Shown: positions 26,005 to 34,925, numbered from the stretch's first letter. The stretch: 64,000 nt of DNA from JAWLEP01 sp964553045 (GCA_964553045.1 CAZKJG010000009.1:37298-101297), one strand, 5' to 3'. Notes: generated by a model not told the origin, from the sequence alone. A program made the numbers and translations.

Positions 26005-27132
26005 TTGGACAACGGAGTACTCATAACTGGCGGAGCAGGATTCATAGGATCCCATCTCGCCGACCTCCTCCTGGAGGGGGGGCACGAGGTGAGGGTTCTG
26101 GACAGCCTCGAGCCGCAGGTGCACGGCAGGGATGCCCGGCGGCCCGACTACCTCGACGACCGGGTGGAGCTGGTGCGCGGTGACGTCAGGGACGGAGAGG
26201 CGGTGGAGGCCGCGCTGGAGGGCTGCTCAACCCTGGTGCACTTCGCCGCTGCCGTAGGCGTGGGGCAGTCCATGTACGAGATAGAGAGGTACACATCGGT
26301 CAACGCCCTGGGGGCGGCCGTGGTCCTCCAGAAGGTGGTCGGGCACGGAGACCATCTGGACAGGATGCTGGTGGCCAGCTCCATGTCCATATACGGCGAG
26401 GGGCTCTACAGCTGTCCCGGCTGCGGCAAGGTCACCCCGAGGCTGAGGGGGGGCGAACAGCTGGCCAGAAGGGAGTGGGAGGTTCGCTGCCCCGATTGCG
26501 GCAGCCCCTGCACGCCATTGCCTACGCCGGAGAGCAAGCCGCTATTCCCCACCTCGATCTACGCCGTGAACAAGCGAGACCACGAGGAGATGTTCCTGAG
26601 CGTCGGCGAGGCCTACGGAATACCGTCCACCGCCATGAGGTTCTTCAACGTCTACGGCGAGCGGCAGGCGCTCTCCAATCCCTACACCGGCGTGGGGGCC
26701 ATATTCGCCTCCCGGCTGCTGAACGGCAGGCCTCCCGTGATCTTCGAGGACGGCGGCCAGAGCCGGGACTTCATACACGTGCGGGACGTTGCCAGGGCCT
26801 GTGTGACGGCCCTGGAGAGCCCCGATGCCCCCGGACGGGTCTTCAACGTGGGCACCGGGCACAGCACCAGCATCAGGGACATCGCAAGGGCGATCGCCCG
26901 CCATCTGGGCCATCCGGAGGACGACGTGATCATCCGCGACCAGTATAGGGCGGGAGACATACGCCACTGTTTCGCAGATGTGACTCGGGCCAGGGACGTT
27001 CTGGGATTCGAGGCCGAAAAGGCCTTCGAGGATGGCGTGGAGGAGCTCTGTGACTGGGTGGAGTCCCAGACCGCCACGGACCTGGTGGACAGGGCCACAG
27101 AAGAGCTGCAGCGGCGGGGGCTGACCCGGTAG
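26005..27132 (+). CDS. NAD-dependent epimerase/dehydratase (extended SDR) with zinc-knuckle insertion
   Basis: 375 residues. The Rossmann motif GGAGFIGSH is at 8-16 and the catalytic Ser/Tyr/Lys are in SSMSIYGEG and YAVNK (Y186, K190). Sugar-nucleotide 4-epimerases and 4,6-dehydratases share this fold. The odd feature is an insertion between the Ser and the YxxxK helix containing two CPxCG pairs (C137/C140 and C162/C165), which should bind one zinc. TTG start at 26005 with SD GAAGGGG at 7 bases. It likely supplies a modified sugar nucleotide to the neighbouring glycosyltransferases; the exact product is unknown. Confidence 0.85.
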   Translation: MDNGVLITGGAGFIGSHLADLLLEGGHEVRVLDSLEPQVHGRDARRPDYLDDRVELVRGDVRDGEAVEAALEGCSTLVHFAAAVGVGQSMYEIERYTSVNALGAAVVLQKVVGHGDHLDRMLVASSMSIYGEGLYSCPGCGKVTPRLRGGEQLARREWEVRCPDCGSPCTPLPTPESKPLFPTSIYAVNKRDHEEMFLSVGEAYGIPSTAMRFFNVYGERQALSNPYTGVGAIFASRLLNGRPPVIFEDGGQSRDFIHVRDVARACVTALESPDAPGRVFNVGTGHSTSIRDIARAIARHLGHPEDDVIIRDQYRAGDIRHCFADVTRARDVLGFEAEKAFEDGVEELCDWVESQTATDLVDRATEELQRRGLTR

Positions 27133-27176
27133 CCCATGGGACGGTACCGGCCGGCGGGACATCGGGGGGCGGCCGC

Positions 27177-28631
27177 ATGGGCTTGAGGACGGCGGTAGTC
27201 AACCCGCCATTCATGGACGGCAGGTTCTCGCGCACCTCCCGGTCGCCGGCCATAAACAAGAGCGGCACCCTCTACTGGCCCTTCTGGCTCGCGTACGCCA
27301 CGGGAGCCTTGGAGGAGGCCGGTTTCGAGACGGTCCTGCTTGACTGTCCGGCCTCCGGCACAAGCGAGAGCGAGCTGCTGCACCGACTGGGGGAGATGCG
27401 GCCTCGGCTGGTGGTGATGGACACCTCCACGCCATCCATATACAGCGACCTCCGGGTAGCCTCGGCCGTGAAACTGGCCCTGCCGGAGTCCACAGTGGTC
27501 ATGGTGGGGACGCACGTGAGCGCTCTGCCGGAGGAGTCACTGAGACTCGCCCCGGCGGTGGACGGCGTGGCGGTGGCCGAGTACGACCGCACAGTGGTCG
27601 AGCTGGCGCGGGCCCTGGAGGAGGGCGAAGACCCTTCCGGAGTGGCCGGCCTCGTCCTCTGCCGCAACGGTGCGACGGTCGACACCGGCCGGCGCGAGCC
27701 CCTGGAAAACCTGGACTCGCTGCCCATGCTCCCGGAGGTCTACCACCGCCACCTGAAGGCGGAGGACTACTTCTTCGCCGCCGCCCGGTACCCCAGCGTG
27801 ATGCTCATAACCAGCCGCGGATGTCCTTTCAGGTGCTCCTTCTGCGTCTGGCCGCAGGTGATGCACCGCGGCGGCTACCGCGCCATGTCGCCCGACAGGG
27901 TGGCCGAGGAGTTCTCGCGGGTGTCGGAGCTCTTTCCCCGGGCCCGGGAGGTCGTGGTGGAGGATGACACCTTCGCCGTGGACAGCCGCCGCGTCGAGCA
28001 GGTTTCCGAGGCTCTGATCGCCGCGGGCAACCGCCTCCCCTGGACGGCCAACGTCCGGGCCAACCTGAGCCTTGCGGCCATGCGGAAGATGCGGGCCGCC
28101 GGCTGCCGTCTGATAATCGTGGGGTACGAGTCCGGAGACCAGAGCATACTCAACGGCGTTCGGAAGGGCACGACGGTCGAGCAGAACATGGAGTTCGCCC
28201 ACAGGGCCAGAAGGGCCGGCCTGCTGGTGCACGGGTGCTTCATGGCCGGCAACCCCGGGGAGACCAGAAGCACGCTGCAGGCCACGCTGGAGATGGCCAA
28301 GCGGCTATCGCCGGACACCGCACAGTTCTTCCCCATAATGGCCTACCCGGGAACCGCCCTGTTCGGGGAGATGCGGGAGAAGGGCTCCCTGAGAACCGCC
28401 AGGTACGACCGCTGGGTCACCGAAGAGGGCCTTCACAACTGCGTGGTCGACTTCCCCGGTCTGCCCGCCGAAGAGCTGGTCAGCTGGTGCGACATGGCCA
28501 GGCGGAAGTTCTACCTCCGCCCCTCCTACCTGCTCTACAAGGCTCTCCAGACTCTGCGTCATCCGCTCACCGAGGGACGCAGGACCCTGCGGGCCTTCGG
28601 CACCTTCCGGAAGTACCTGTTCCGCCGCTGA
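27177..28631 (+). CDS. B12-binding-type radical SAM protein (HpnJ/BchE-like)
   Basis: 484 residues. The N-terminal half (about 5-150) has the Rossmann-like cobalamin-binding layout (VVNPPF, MVGTHVSALPEE). The radical SAM cluster CPFRCSFC is at C216/C220/C223, followed by IVGYESGDQSIL and later CFMAGNPGETRSTL. Related enzymes perform methylation or rearrangement on lipids, sugars or cofactors; HpnJ acts on hopanoid side chains, but the nearby genes favour a glycan or glycolipid substrate. ATG 27177 follows the epimerase by 44 bases with a G-rich SD; probably the same transcript. Confidence 0.85.
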   Translation: MGLRTAVVNPPFMDGRFSRTSRSPAINKSGTLYWPFWLAYATGALEEAGFETVLLDCPASGTSESELLHRLGEMRPRLVVMDTSTPSIYSDLRVASAVKLALPESTVVMVGTHVSALPEESLRLAPAVDGVAVAEYDRTVVELARALEEGEDPSGVAGLVLCRNGATVDTGRREPLENLDSLPMLPEVYHRHLKAEDYFFAAARYPSVMLITSRGCPFRCSFCVWPQVMHRGGYRAMSPDRVAEEFSRVSELFPRAREVVVEDDTFAVDSRRVEQVSEALIAAGNRLPWTANVRANLSLAAMRKMRAAGCRLIIVGYESGDQSILNGVRKGTTVEQNMEFAHRARRAGLLVHGCFMAGNPGETRSTLQATLEMAKRLSPDTAQFFPIMAYPGTALFGEMREKGSLRTARYDRWVTEEGLHNCVVDFPGLPAEELVSWCDMARRKFYLRPSYLLYKALQTLRHPLTEGRRTLRAFGTFRKYLFRR

Positions 28632-28657
28632 CCATTCTGTACGCCGGCTGCCCAATC

Positions 28658-28663
28658 TATTAG
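28658..28663 (+). promoter_or_regulatory. Candidate -10 close to a start codon
   Basis: TATTAG lies only 13 bases before the ATG at 28676 and there is no SD in between. If used, transcription would start within a few bases of the ATG, giving an almost leaderless message. The -35 (TTCTGT, 28635) is weak. Confidence 0.3.
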
Positions 28664-28675
28664 CGTAACCGCGTT

Positions 28676-29830
28676 ATGGTGGAGATACTCTTCTGGCTGT
28701 TCGCCGTGTTGGCGGCCACGCCCTACGTCCTCTACCCACTGGGCATGGCCCTGGGCTCCCTGTTCCTGAGGGGCCGGGGACTTCGAAGGGAGCTGTCCGA
28801 GGGGTACGCCCCCGACGTAAGCGTGCTGATAGCCGCCAGGAACGAAGAAGAGGTCCTGGCCCGACGGCTGGACAACCTTCTGTCACAGGACTATCCGGGC
28901 TCCATGCAGGTCCTGGTGGGCTCGGACTGCTCCGACGACCGAACGGAGGCCATAGCGGCCTCCTACGCCGGACGGGGAGTGGCCCTCTACCGCAGCGACC
29001 GCAGGCTGGGCAAGCCGGGCATACTCCAGCGTCTCGCCTCCATGGCCACCGGCGAGGTTCTGATATTCACCGACGCCGACACCCTGTTCGCCGCCGATAC
29101 GGTGGCCCGTCTCATCGCCCCCTTCGCCGACACCGACGTGGGCTGCGTGGACGGTTCGCGCCGCAACAGCCTGGACCGGGAGAGCTGCGAGAGCACCTAC
29201 TGGAAGTACGAGCGGGCGGTGAAGAGGGTGTGCTCCCGATTCGGCGCCGTACTGGGCGCCACCGGGGCCGTGTTCGCCGTGCGCCGGAAGCTGTTCGAGC
29301 CCCTGGCCCCGGGAAGGGCCGATGATTTCGAGCTGGCCGTGATGCCCAGGATAAGGGGCTACAGATGCGTGTTCAACGACCTGGCCGTGGCAGCCGAGCC
29401 AACGCCCGACGACAGCAGCCAGTTCCGCCGAATGGTCCGGATTGTCAGCTGGATGTCGGTAAGCGGGGCGATGCTAGCCTGGAGGGCGCTGAAGGCGGGC
29501 AGGCTGGGTCTGGCCGCGCAGCTTCTGCTTCACAAGATGCTCCGGTGGGCCTCCGGCTTCTTACTCGTCGCGGTCACCGTGCTTTCCGGCCTGCTCTGGA
29601 GGCAGCCGTTCTACCGTATTATCTTCCTCCTCCTGATGTCCTTTCACGCGCTGGCTGTGCTGGGCGGCGTCATGAGAGACAGGATGCCGTCCAAGCTCAG
29701 CTTTCCCTATTACTTCTGGCTGATGAGCCTGGCCTCCATGACCGGGCTCGTCAGGCTGGTGGCCGGCAGACCCGTCGAGACCTGGGACCGGCGCAGACGC
29801 CGGCGGGAGAGCGGTTCGGCACACAACTGA
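28676..29830 (+). CDS. Membrane glycosyltransferase, GT2 family
   Basis: 384 residues. An N-terminal membrane helix (LFWLFAVLAATPYVLYPLG) precedes the GT-A domain with VSVLIAARNEEEVL, GSDCSDDRTE, and the metal-binding IFTDADTLF; the processive-type acceptor motif region includes GATGAVFAVRRKLF and DDFELAVMPRIRGY. Three or four C-terminal membrane helices follow. The layout resembles membrane GT2 enzymes such as polysaccharide synthases. No SD is visible before the ATG at 28676, which may point to a leaderless transcript. The next gene encodes the lipid-linked initiating sugar transferase. Confidence 0.85.
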   Translation: MVEILFWLFAVLAATPYVLYPLGMALGSLFLRGRGLRRELSEGYAPDVSVLIAARNEEEVLARRLDNLLSQDYPGSMQVLVGSDCSDDRTEAIAASYAGRGVALYRSDRRLGKPGILQRLASMATGEVLIFTDADTLFAADTVARLIAPFADTDVGCVDGSRRNSLDRESCESTYWKYERAVKRVCSRFGAVLGATGAVFAVRRKLFEPLAPGRADDFELAVMPRIRGYRCVFNDLAVAAEPTPDDSSQFRRMVRIVSWMSVSGAMLAWRALKAGRLGLAAQLLLHKMLRWASGFLLVAVTVLSGLLWRQPFYRIIFLLLMSFHALAVLGGVMRDRMPSKLSFPYYFWLMSLASMTGLVRLVAGRPVETWDRRRRRRESGSAHN

Positions 29831-29843
29831 CCGGAGGAGAGCC

Positions 29844-31238
29844 CTGAAGCGAACTGCCGTCGTATTGGCGCTGGCCCTGGACGGAGCGGCCGCCCTGGCC
29901 GCCCTGGTTCTGGCCAGCTGGCTGAAGTTCCATTCCGGAATGTTCCCCGAGGGGGTCTCGGTCTCCTGGCGGGTGGTGCTGGCCGGCGCCAGCGTCTCCA
30001 TTCCCTGGTGGTGGGCGCTCTTCGCGCTTACCGGCTGCTACCGGCCCCACTGGGACCGCAGCTGGACCGACGAGCTGGCCCTGGTCTTCAAGCCGGTCAC
30101 CGCCGGCTTTCTGGCGCTGGGCGTCCTGGCATTCCTGATCAACCCCGGGCCCTCCGTGGGGCGCTGGATAATCGTCATCTACTACGGACTCATGATCGCC
30201 CTCGTCTTCCTCGCTAGGACGGTATCCAGGCTGATGCAGAGGGCGCTGTCCGAGAAGGGTATGCTCATCCGCAGGGCCATCATCGTAGGAGTGGGTGCCG
30301 AGGCCCGAACCCTGCAGCAGTACCTGCATGCAAACCCCGCCCTGGGCTACCGTACGGTGGGCTTCATCATCCCTCCGCATCACGATGTTCCGGCCGTGCC
30401 GGAGGGCAGGGTGCTGGGAAGGGTGGACGACCTCCCTCGAATACTCGCCGGCAGGCAGGTGGACGAGCTTCTGGTAACCATAGCCTCCAACTTCCACCAG
30501 GACATTCTGTCGCTGATGCTGCCGGCAGCGCGCAGGAACGTGCGCGTCAAGGTGCTGCCCGACCTCTTCGACGTGGTGGCCGGCCATGTGCACAACACCC
30601 AGATACTGGGACAGCCCCTGATGGAGCTGCTCCCGGAGCGGCTGACGTTCCTGGGGAAGACCCTCAAGACCCTTTTCGACATGACCATAAGCTTCCTGGT
30701 CGTCGCAGCGGGTCTGCCCGTATGGCTCGCCCTGGCAGTGGCCATCAGGATCGACTCCCGGGGCCCGGTCTTCTACCGCCAGGAGCGGGTGGGCAGGGGG
30801 GGGCACACCTTCCGAATCTTCAAGTTCCGCAGCATGGTCCGTGACGCCGAGAAGATCAGCGGCCCGGTATGGGCGGACAAGGACGACGCCCGGGTGACCA
30901 GGGTGGGCCGCTTCATGCGCCGGACCAGGCTGGACGAGATTCCCCAGTTCCTGAACGTTCTCAAGGGGGATATGTCGGTGGTGGGACCCCGGCCCGAGCG
31001 CCCGGAGTTCGTCGCCGAGCTGGTCGAGACCTATCCGTTCTACCCCAAGCGGCTGACAGTGAAGCCCGGCATAACCGGCTGGGCGCAGGTGAAGCTGGAG
31101 TACGACACATCCATCGAGGACGTGGGCGAGAAGCTGAAGTACGACTTCTTCTACATAGAGAACCAGTCGCTCTTCCTCGACCTGGAGATACTGATAAGGA
31201 CGGTGCTGGTCGTTCTCACGGGCGCCGGCGCCCATTAG
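29844..31238 (+). CDS. Undecaprenyl-phosphate sugar phosphotransferase (polyprenol phosphotransferase, WcaJ/WbaP type)
   Basis: About 464 residues. Four N-terminal membrane helices and a CoA-binding-like central domain (RAIIVGVGAEARTLQQYL) precede the bacterial sugar transferase domain (FYRQERVGRGGHTFRIFKFRSM, then PQFLNVLKGDMSVVGPRPERPEF). It transfers a sugar phosphate from a nucleotide sugar to undecaprenyl phosphate, the first committed step of exopolysaccharide or O-antigen synthesis. The only ideal SD (GGAGG, 29833-29837) sits 6 bases before a CTG at 29844, giving MKRTAVVLALALDG; the next standard start is TTG 29865, with no SD. Confidence 0.9.
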   Translation: MKRTAVVLALALDGAAALAALVLASWLKFHSGMFPEGVSVSWRVVLAGASVSIPWWWALFALTGCYRPHWDRSWTDELALVFKPVTAGFLALGVLAFLINPGPSVGRWIIVIYYGLMIALVFLARTVSRLMQRALSEKGMLIRRAIIVGVGAEARTLQQYLHANPALGYRTVGFIIPPHHDVPAVPEGRVLGRVDDLPRILAGRQVDELLVTIASNFHQDILSLMLPAARRNVRVKVLPDLFDVVAGHVHNTQILGQPLMELLPERLTFLGKTLKTLFDMTISFLVVAAGLPVWLALAVAIRIDSRGPVFYRQERVGRGGHTFRIFKFRSMVRDAEKISGPVWADKDDARVTRVGRFMRRTRLDEIPQFLNVLKGDMSVVGPRPERPEFVAELVETYPFYPKRLTVKPGITGWAQVKLEYDTSIEDVGEKLKYDFFYIENQSLFLDLEILIRTVLVVLTGAGAH

Positions 31239-31249
31239 AAAGGAAGTCC

Positions 31250-32404
31250 ATGGCTGTTCCCCTGCTGGACATCGGCAGACAGCACGAGCCGGTCAAGAAG
31301 GAGCTGATGAAGGTCTTCGAGGACGCCCTGCGGACCTCGCGCTTCATCAAGGGTCCCGAGCTCTCGTCCTTCGAGAAGGAGCTGGCCGACTACTGCGGCG
31401 CCGAGCACGCCGTTGGCTGCGCCTCCGGTACCGACGCCCTGATACTCTCCTTGCAGGCGGTTGGAGTCGAGCCCGGAGACACGGTCATCACCACGCCCTT
31501 CACCTTCTTCGCCACCGCCGGGGCTGTTTCCCGCTGCGGGGCCCGGCCGGCCTTCGTCGACATCAGGCCGGACACCTTCAACATGGACCCCGAGCTGCTG
31601 GAGGGGTACCTGTCGGCCAGGTGCGCCCTCACCGATCGGGGCCCGGTGGACAGGATCACGCGCAGCCGGGTGGCGGCCGTGATACCCGTGCACCTGTTCG
31701 GCCAGCCGGTACGGATGGACGCCCTCATGGAGACCTGCCGGGAATGGGGCGTTCCCGTGGTGGAGGACGCCTGCCAGTCGGTGGGAGGATGCTGGAAAGA
31801 CCGCAGGGCGGGTTCCATGGGAGACGCCGCGGCTTTCAGCTTCTTTCCCTCCAAGAACCTCGGGGCCCTGGGGGACGGGGGAGCGGTAACCACCAACGAT
31901 CGGAGTACGGCAGAGACCGTGGCCATGCTGAGGGAGCACGGCGGCAGAGGCTACGTTCACTCCATGGTGGGGAAGAACAGCCGCCTCGACGCCCTGCAGG
32001 CAGGGTTCCTGAGGGTCAAGCTGCGCCGCCTCGACGACTGGCACCGGGGCCGCAGGGCGAACGCCGAGTGGTACGGCCGACGCCTGAAGGGGCTCGACGA
32101 GGTCGGCACGCCGGTGATAGACCCCCGGGCCTGGTCGGTCTACAACCAGTACACCCTTCGGGCACAGGACCGCGACCGACTGCTGGAGCACCTGCGGGCA
32201 GCCGAGATCGGCTGCTCGGTCTACTACCCCGTTCCCCTCCATCTGCAGGAGTGCTTTGCCACCCTGGGCTACGGGCGGGGAGACTTCCCTGTCACGGAGA
32301 GGGCCTGCGCCGAGGTGATATCCATTCCCGTGTTCGGAGAGCTCACCCAAGAAGAGCTCGAAGAAGTGGCGGGAGCAATCTGGTCCTTCTACGGAAAGGG
32401 CTGA
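31250..32404 (+). CDS. DegT/DnrJ/EryC1/StrS family aminotransferase
   Basis: 384 residues. A PLP enzyme of the sugar aminotransferase family: N-terminal DIGRQHEPVKKEL, GCASGTDALILSL (cofactor phosphate), VEDACQSVGG (Asp to the pyridine N), and the Schiff-base Lys in FFPSKNLGALGDGGAV (K202). Such enzymes aminate keto-sugar nucleotides to make amino sugars for surface glycans. The ATG at 31250, 11 bases after the sugar transferase stop, has SD AAAGGAAG. The neighbouring epimerase could provide its keto substrate; the exact amino sugar is not predictable. Confidence 0.9.
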   Translation: MAVPLLDIGRQHEPVKKELMKVFEDALRTSRFIKGPELSSFEKELADYCGAEHAVGCASGTDALILSLQAVGVEPGDTVITTPFTFFATAGAVSRCGARPAFVDIRPDTFNMDPELLEGYLSARCALTDRGPVDRITRSRVAAVIPVHLFGQPVRMDALMETCREWGVPVVEDACQSVGGCWKDRRAGSMGDAAAFSFFPSKNLGALGDGGAVTTNDRSTAETVAMLREHGGRGYVHSMVGKNSRLDALQAGFLRVKLRRLDDWHRGRRANAEWYGRRLKGLDEVGTPVIDPRAWSVYNQYTLRAQDRDRLLEHLRAAEIGCSVYYPVPLHLQECFATLGYGRGDFPVTERACAEVISIPVFGELTQEELEEVAGAIWSFYGKG

Positions 32405-32405
32405 G

Positions 32406-32750
32406 ATGCCGGACGTTGCCGGAGGTTTCGATCACGCCTTCCGCGGTCTTCTGAACATGGTCGCCCGGCAGCGGAACGCGCGCTTTCACCTTCTGGCCAC
32501 CGCCGCTGCGATCGTCGTTTTCGCGCTGCTGGGGGTGTCCCCGACGGAATGGGCCGTGCTGGCGCTGTGCGTGGCGGCCGTGTGGGCGGCGGAGGCCTTC
32601 AATTCGGCGCTGGAGCATCTCGCCGACAGGGTCTGCCCCGACGCCGACCCCCTGGTGGGACGATGCAAGGACGCGGCGGCGGCGGCCGTGCTGCTAGCGT
32701 CCCTGGGTGCGGCCACGGCGGGAATCCTTATATTTCTCTCCCACGTATAG
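32406..32750 (+). CDS. dgkA: Diacylglycerol kinase / undecaprenol kinase family protein
   Basis: 114 residues with three membrane helices, the normal DgkA length. The family motif EAFNSALEHLADRV and the later KDAAAAAVLLAS are present. Enzymes of this family phosphorylate diacylglycerol (Gram-negative type) or undecaprenol (Gram-positive type); position after a polysaccharide locus makes recycling of undecaprenol plausible but unproven. The ATG at 32406 follows the aminotransferase stop by one base, so translation is coupled. Confidence 0.85.
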   Translation: MPDVAGGFDHAFRGLLNMVARQRNARFHLLATAAAIVVFALLGVSPTEWAVLALCVAAVWAAEAFNSALEHLADRVCPDADPLVGRCKDAAAAAVLLASLGAATAGILIFLSHV

Positions 32751-32807
32751 CCGACAGGACGCCAGGGGCCCCGGCGGCCCCTTCATCCACAGGGAGCTGA
32801 TGCGCAG

Positions 32808-34058
32808 ATGCTGGACAGGAACCTGCTGCGGAAAGACCCCGAACGGGTCAGGGAGGCCGCCCGGGCCAAGGGGGAGCCCTGCCCCATCGAGGAATGGACC
32901 GAGGCCGACTCGCGCCGCCGGGAGATCCTGGCGGAGAGCGAGGAGCTCCGCAGGCGTCGCAACGAGCTGAGCTCGGAGGTGGCCCGCCTCAAGAGGGCCG
33001 GGGAGGACGCCGACCGGCAGATAGCCGAGAGCCGTGAGGTGGGCAGAGAGATCTCCCGGCTCGAGAAGCGCCTCAAGGAGGTTGACGGCGCCATGGCCGG
33101 GCTGGAGCTGGCCTTCCCCAACATCCCCGACGAAGACGTCCCCCGCGGCGGGGACGAGTCCGACAACGTCCTGCTGGACTCCTGGGGGAAGCCGGAGGAG
33201 CTCGGGTTCGAGCCGCGCCCCCACTGGGAGCTTCTGGGCCGGGAGCTGGACGTGGAGGCCTCCGGGCGGGTGGCCGGCGCCAACTTCGCGTTGATGCGCG
33301 GCAGGCTGGCCCGACTTCAGAGAAGGCTGATCCAGTGGATGTGCGAGAGACACTCGGGCGCCGGCATGGAGGAGGTATGGGCCCCGTTCGTGGCCACCGG
33401 GGACAGCATGCGGGCCACCGGCCAGATACCGAAGCTGGAGCATGACATGTACGGGGTGGCCGGCGACGACCTGTACCTGATACCCACCGGGGAGGTGCCG
33501 CTGACCAACATCTACCGCGGACAGATACTGGCGGCGGAAGAGTTGCCTCTGCAGCTGTTCGGATACACGCCATGCTTCCGCCGGGAGGCCGGAAGCTACG
33601 GCAAGGATACCCGCGGCCTCAATCGAATCCATCAGTTCGAGAAGGTCGAGCTGGTCTGGATCACCCGCCCCGAGGGATCGGACGAGGCCCACCGCGCCAT
33701 GACGGATTACGTCTGCGAGATGCTCCGCGAGCTGGGTATCCCATACCGGGTGCAGCTTCTCTGTACGGGCGACCTCAGCTTCGCCGCCGCCAGGTGCCAT
33801 GACCTGGAGATATGGGCCGCCGGGCAGAAGCGATGGCTGGAGGTCTCCTCGGTCTCGAACTTCCGGGACTTCCAGGCCCGCCGGGGCGGAATCAGGTTCC
33901 GTCCGGAGGGGGGCGGCAAGCCCGTGCACGTACACACGCTCAACGGATCCGCACTGGCCCTTCCCAGACTGATCGCGGCCCTCCTGGAGAACAACCAGAC
34001 CCCCGAAGGCGGGATTCGCTTACCGGATTTCCTGGAGCAGAGGGCTCACAGGCGGTAG
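32808..34058 (+). CDS. serS: Serine-tRNA ligase
   Basis: 416 residues, standard bacterial length. An N-terminal long coiled-coil arm (about 30-105) contacts the tRNA-Ser variable arm. The class II core follows: motif 2 FRREAGSYG, TRGLNRIHQFEKVELV, and motif 3 within TLNGSALALPRLIAALLENNQ. It charges tRNA-Ser with serine in the cytoplasm. The ATG at 32808 has SD AGGGAG 11 bases upstream, a somewhat long spacing. Its 3' end overlaps the convergent PHP-phosphatase gene by 13 bases. A tRNA-Ser(GCT) lies at 46103. Confidence 0.95.
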   Translation: MLDRNLLRKDPERVREAARAKGEPCPIEEWTEADSRRREILAESEELRRRRNELSSEVARLKRAGEDADRQIAESREVGREISRLEKRLKEVDGAMAGLELAFPNIPDEDVPRGGDESDNVLLDSWGKPEELGFEPRPHWELLGRELDVEASGRVAGANFALMRGRLARLQRRLIQWMCERHSGAGMEEVWAPFVATGDSMRATGQIPKLEHDMYGVAGDDLYLIPTGEVPLTNIYRGQILAAEELPLQLFGYTPCFRREAGSYGKDTRGLNRIHQFEKVELVWITRPEGSDEAHRAMTDYVCEMLRELGIPYRVQLLCTGDLSFAAARCHDLEIWAAGQKRWLEVSSVSNFRDFQARRGGIRFRPEGGGKPVHVHTLNGSALALPRLIAALLENNQTPEGGIRLPDFLEQRAHRR

Positions 34059-34867
34059 AGCCGCGGTGTACGCCCGGAGAAGTAGTAGGCCTCGCTGAAG
34101 CCCAGGTCCAGCAGCAGGTCCCGGCCCCTTGCTATGCCGTAGAAGGCGTTCTCCCGACGGTGGGTGTCCGACCCCAGGGCCACCAGCTCGCCCCCCAGCT
34201 GCCGGTACCTCTCCATCACGCTGCGGGTGGGATAGGTGACCCGCTCCTTTCGGCGAAGCCCCGCGGTATTCAGCTCCAGGACAACGCCATGCTCGATCAT
34301 GGTCCCCAGAACCTCGTCGATCAGGTCGGGCCACTCCTCCACCTCGTCGAAGTCGGTGCTGTAGCCCGCCATCGCCAGGCCGCGGCGGAAGATCCCCATG
34401 TGCGCAAGCACGTCTATGTCGCAGCGTCGCAGTATGCGCAGGGTCTCCTCGTAGTAGCCCTCCACCACCTGCATGGGGTCCGTGCCCAGGTAACCGGATT
34501 CGTCCAGCACCAGGTGCGAGCCGATCCAGTGCAGGGCGCCGGTCACGAAGTCCCATTCCGCGGCGGAGGCCACCGGCTCCCAGCTGGCCGCGAACCGGTG
34601 CGGCTCACCTACCTCCAGGCCGGTGGAGACCCGAATGCCCTCGGCTTCCGCCAGCTCGCCTATCCGTCTGGAGTCGGAGAGGTAGGCGGCCACGTCGGGC
34701 CCGCCGGTGCAGTAGTCCTCGGGATGGAAGTCGACGTGCACCACCAGCCCCACTCCCCAGAGACCGAGGAGCTCCGCGGCCGTGACCAGCTCCTGGGGCG
34801 CCACCGAGGCGTCGGGCGAAGCCGGGGTGTGCACGTGCAGGTCGTATATTCGGCCGGTGCCGGGCAA
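34046..34867 (-). CDS. PHP-domain phosphoesterase (histidinol-phosphatase-like)
   Basis: 273 residues. The PHP metal-binding motifs are visible: YDLHVHTPASPD at the N-terminus, VVHVDFHPEDY, ALHWIG, VLAHMGIF, and a late GSDTHRRE. The HisK-type PHP phosphatases have this layout, but others act on nucleotides or carbohydrates. The start chosen is TTG 34867 with SD GGGAGGA; an in-frame GTG at 34933 would lie upstream of the TATCTT promoter element at 34925-34920 and has no SD. No his genes are nearby, so substrate assignment stays open. Confidence 0.8.
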   Translation of the reverse strand: MPGTGRIYDLHVHTPASPDASVAPQELVTAAELLGLWGVGLVVHVDFHPEDYCTGGPDVAAYLSDSRRIGELAEAEGIRVSTGLEVGEPHRFAASWEPVASAAEWDFVTGALHWIGSHLVLDESGYLGTDPMQVVEGYYEETLRILRRCDIDVLAHMGIFRRGLAMAGYSTDFDEVEEWPDLIDEVLGTMIEHGVVLELNTAGLRRKERVTYPTRSVMERYRQLGGELVALGSDTHRRENAFYGIARGRDLLLDLGFSEAYYFSGRTPRLYRL

Positions 34868-34919
34868 GGGTCTGCTTCCTCCCGTCTCTCGAGGGGGCTG
34901 GAACACGGTTCCGGATGCC

Positions 34920-34925
34920 AAGATA
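34920..34925 (-). promoter_or_regulatory. Candidate -10 box of PHP gene
   Basis: On the minus strand TATCTT at 34925-34920, about 53 bases before the TTG start. CTGCCA at 34949-34944 (18-base spacer) is a possible -35. Same -10 hexamer as several other genes here. Confidence 0.4.

Noticed and set aside
32751..32807. T-box leader before serS
   Set aside because: The gap after dgkA is only 57 bases, with no T-box sequence or terminator.
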